41,364 bases of DNA. Origin: Alphaproteobacteria bacterium (GTDB taxonomy: Bacteria; Pseudomonadota; Alphaproteobacteria; Micropepsales; Micropepsaceae). The notes below the pieces were generated by a model, which did no database searches, was not told where the DNA came from, and saw only the letters and a program-made list of their open reading frames with translations. Location of the stretch: NCBI GenBank assembly GCA_947474645.1, contig CANJJD010000022.1, positions 1 through 41,364 on the forward strand. Reading direction: 5' to 3'. Both the position numbers and the translations under genes were made by a program. Numbering within the stretch: position 1 is the stretch's first letter; the number at the start of each line of letters is the position of its first letter. Shown one piece after another: positions 39,832 to 41,364 of the stretch.

Positions 39832-41364
39832 TCAGCGCGCGGGCGAAAATCCGCTGCCGCCTTCCAATGACGGCAGGAAGGTAGGCGGCTTTCGCGCATG
39901 GGTGGCCTGTTCGAAGGCATGGCCCAGCGCCAGCATGGCGGCATCCGACCAGGCCGGACCGATGAAGGACAGCCCCACCGGCAGGCCGTGATCGTAACCC
40001 ATCGGCACGGTCAGGTGCGGATAGCCGGCTTCCGATGGCAGGCTGGCGGAATCGGGGCTGCCGTAACCGGCGCTGCGGATGATGTCGGTGATGACCGCCG
40101 GTCCTTGTGTGACGCGGATCACCGCATCCAGGCGCAGCGGCCCAAACAGACCGTCCAGCGCCCCTGTGGTGAGACTTTTCAGTTCGTCACGGGCGCGGAC
40201 GTAAGTGGGATCGCCGAGATCGCCCCGGGCTTGCGATTCGATCAGGATGTTCTGGCCGAACAACACGGTTTCGCGCGCGGACCCGGCATTGAAGGCGATG
40301 AGGTCTGACAGGCTGCGGACCGAACCGGCAGGCAGGCTGGCCAGATAGGCATTGAGGCCGCTCCTGAATTCATATTGCAGAACCACTTTCTCATCCGCGG
40401 CGATTTCCGGCGGGGTCACGAAATCCCGGATCTCGACAATCTGGGCGCCTTGCGCCGTCAAGGCGGCCAGCGCCTCGCCCAGCCGTGTCTCCGTCTGCGC
40501 CGGCAGCGCGCCGGGCGCAGGCAGCAACACGCCCAGTCTTTTGCCTCGCAGCGATGCGCCGGACAGCGCCGCGAAATCGGATTTCTTCGCGTCGGCATCC
40601 CGGGTTGCCGCGTCGGCTGGGTCGCTGCCGGCGATGGCGTTCAACACCAGGGCGGCATCGGCGACATTGCGCGTCATCGGCCCGGCCGTGTCCTGGGTGA
40701 CGGAGATCGGGATCACATGGGTGCGCGACACCAGACCCACCGTCGGCTTGAAGGACACAATGCCGTTGAAGGAGCCGGGGCAGACCAGCGAGCCATTGGT
40801 TTCGGTGCCGATGGCGGCGGCGGCCAGGCTGGCGGCGGCCGCGACGCCGCTGCCGGACGAGGAGCCGCACGGATTGCGGTCCAGCACATAGGGATTTTTC
40901 ACCAGCCCGCCCACCCCGGACCAGCCCCAGATGGAATAGTCGGAGCGGAAGTTTGCCCATTCGCTCAAATTGGTTTTGCCCAGGATCACCGCGCCCGCCG
41001 CCCGGAGCCGCGCCACCAGCGGGGCGTCGCGGTGGGTGACATTGCCCGCCAGCGCCAGCGACCCGGCCGTGGTGGGCATGGGGTCGGCGGTCTCGATATT
41101 GTCCTTCACTAATATGGGAATGCCGTGCAGCGGTCCACGCACGCCTTTGGCCTTGCGCTCGGCATCCAGCGTGGCGGCGTCAGCAATGGCATTGGGATTG
41201 ACGGCGATCACCGCACGCAGCTGCGGCCCGCTGCGGTCCAGCGTCTCGATACGCGCAATATAGGCCCGCACCAGTTCAGCGGCGCTGACCCGGCCCGCCG
41301 CCATGTCGGCCTGCAAGGCGGCGATATCCTTTTCCGCCACCTCGTAGGGCGCGGCCCAGGCCTG
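39832..41364 (-). CDS. Exported amidase-signature hydrolase (5' end beyond the window)
   Basis: At least 510 residues are visible. The frame is open to the window edge and begins QAWAAPYEVAEKD, which reads like the end of a Sec signal peptide, so the GTG at 41340 is unlikely to be the start and the gene is called partial. The amidase-signature triad is complete: Lys in GIPILVKDNIE, Ser in CGSSSGSGVA and the nucleophile Ser in GTETNGSLVCPGS. GYPHLTVPMGYDHGLPVGLSFIG is the usual C-terminal motif. The enzymes hydrolyse carboxamides, peptide amides or aryl amides; the substrate here is unknown. GatA-type function is unlikely given the export signal and the absence of gatB or gatC. Confidence 0.93.
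   Translation of the reverse strand, partial: QAWAAPYEVAEKDIAALQADMAAGRVSAAELVRAYIARIETLDRSGPQLRAVIAVNPNAIADAATLDAERKAKGVRGPLHGIPILVKDNIETADPMPTTAGSLALAGNVTHRDAPLVARLRAAGAVILGKTNLSEWANFRSDYSIWGWSGVGGLVKNPYVLDRNPCGSSSGSGVAAAASLAAAAIGTETNGSLVCPGSFNGIVSFKPTVGLVSRTHVIPISVTQDTAGPMTRNVADAALVLNAIAGSDPADAATRDADAKKSDFAALSGASLRGKRLGVLLPAPGALPAQTETRLGEALAALTAQGAQIVEIRDFVTPPEIAADEKVVLQYEFRSGLNAYLASLPAGSVRSLSDLIAFNAGSARETVLFGQNILIESQARGDLGDPTYVRARDELKSLTTGALDGLFGPLRLDAVIRVTQGPAVITDIIRSAGYGSPDSASLPSEAGYPHLTVPMGYDHGLPVGLSFIGPAWSDAAMLALGHAFEQATHARKPPTFLPSLEGGSGFSPAR

Noticed and set aside
1..41364. CRISPR array, insertion sequence, prophage or tRNA gene
   Set aside because: No regular direct repeats with unique spacers, transposase or integrase motifs, terminal inverted repeats flanking a mobile gene, or cloverleaf-like sequence with a T-loop (GTTCRANNC) were noticed.

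Overview
This is a GC-rich, gene-dense chromosomal segment of a free-living Gram-negative bacterium, most likely an alphaproteobacterium. The evidence is GC-dominated third codon positions, many Sec, Tat and lipoprotein signals, TonB-dependent receptors, a type II NADH dehydrogenase, and families common in soil alphaproteobacteria (DUF2946, TIGR02186 next to TauE/SafE, enoyl-CoA hydratase 2-like MaoC). The lineage below class is a guess; a Micropepsaceae/Rhizomicrobium-like or Caulobacterales-like origin would fit. I see no tRNA, rRNA, insertion sequence, phage gene or CRISPR array. The window cuts a TonB receptor on the left and an amidase on the right.

Bases 1-16257 look like a catabolic island for modified amino acids or peptides, most of it predicted to work in the periplasm. 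A secreted D-aminoacylase-type amidohydrolase and a secreted protein of unknown function run leftward toward the TonB receptor. A Tat-exported D-amino-acid-oxidase-like flavoprotein, whose motifs are in circularly permuted order, runs rightward from the same divergent promoter. It is followed by a secreted two-repeat protein, a secreted creatininase-like protein with altered metal ligands, a Tat-exported SelA-like PLP enzyme, a RidA protein with a signal peptide, a secreted bicupin and a ceramidase-fold hydrolase without a signal peptide. An ACS-family MFS transporter, a small secreted protein, a DUF486 membrane protein and two tandem secreted M20 peptidases complete the block. A possible logic is release of D-amino acids, oxidation to imines, RidA clearance of the imines, and uptake of the products.

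Bases 16238-22544 hold a leftward ndh-TPR/glycosyltransferase pair, a GlcG/HbpS-like gene, a second MFS transporter translationally coupled to a small secreted protein, a divergent SDR dehydrogenase and a small Tyr/Arg-rich exported protein. Bases 22739-26849 are a tight rightward operon: DUF2946, TonB receptor, PepSY membrane protein and a half-length TMEM165/GDT1 protein, probably for metal or metallophore handling.

Bases 26856-35872 carry a TetR regulator, a small secreted protein, a six-helix membrane protein, a coupled MaoC hydratase and TPR-methyltransferase pair, a Coa1-like protein, a cyclic-nucleotide-domain patatin esterase, an SDR, a secreted TPR-like protein and an integral membrane protein. 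Bases 35992-41364 carry a thiolase overlapping a CAP-domain lipoprotein, a 314-base gap with a possible gene remnant, a coupled TauE/SafE-TIGR02186 pair and the truncated exported amidase.
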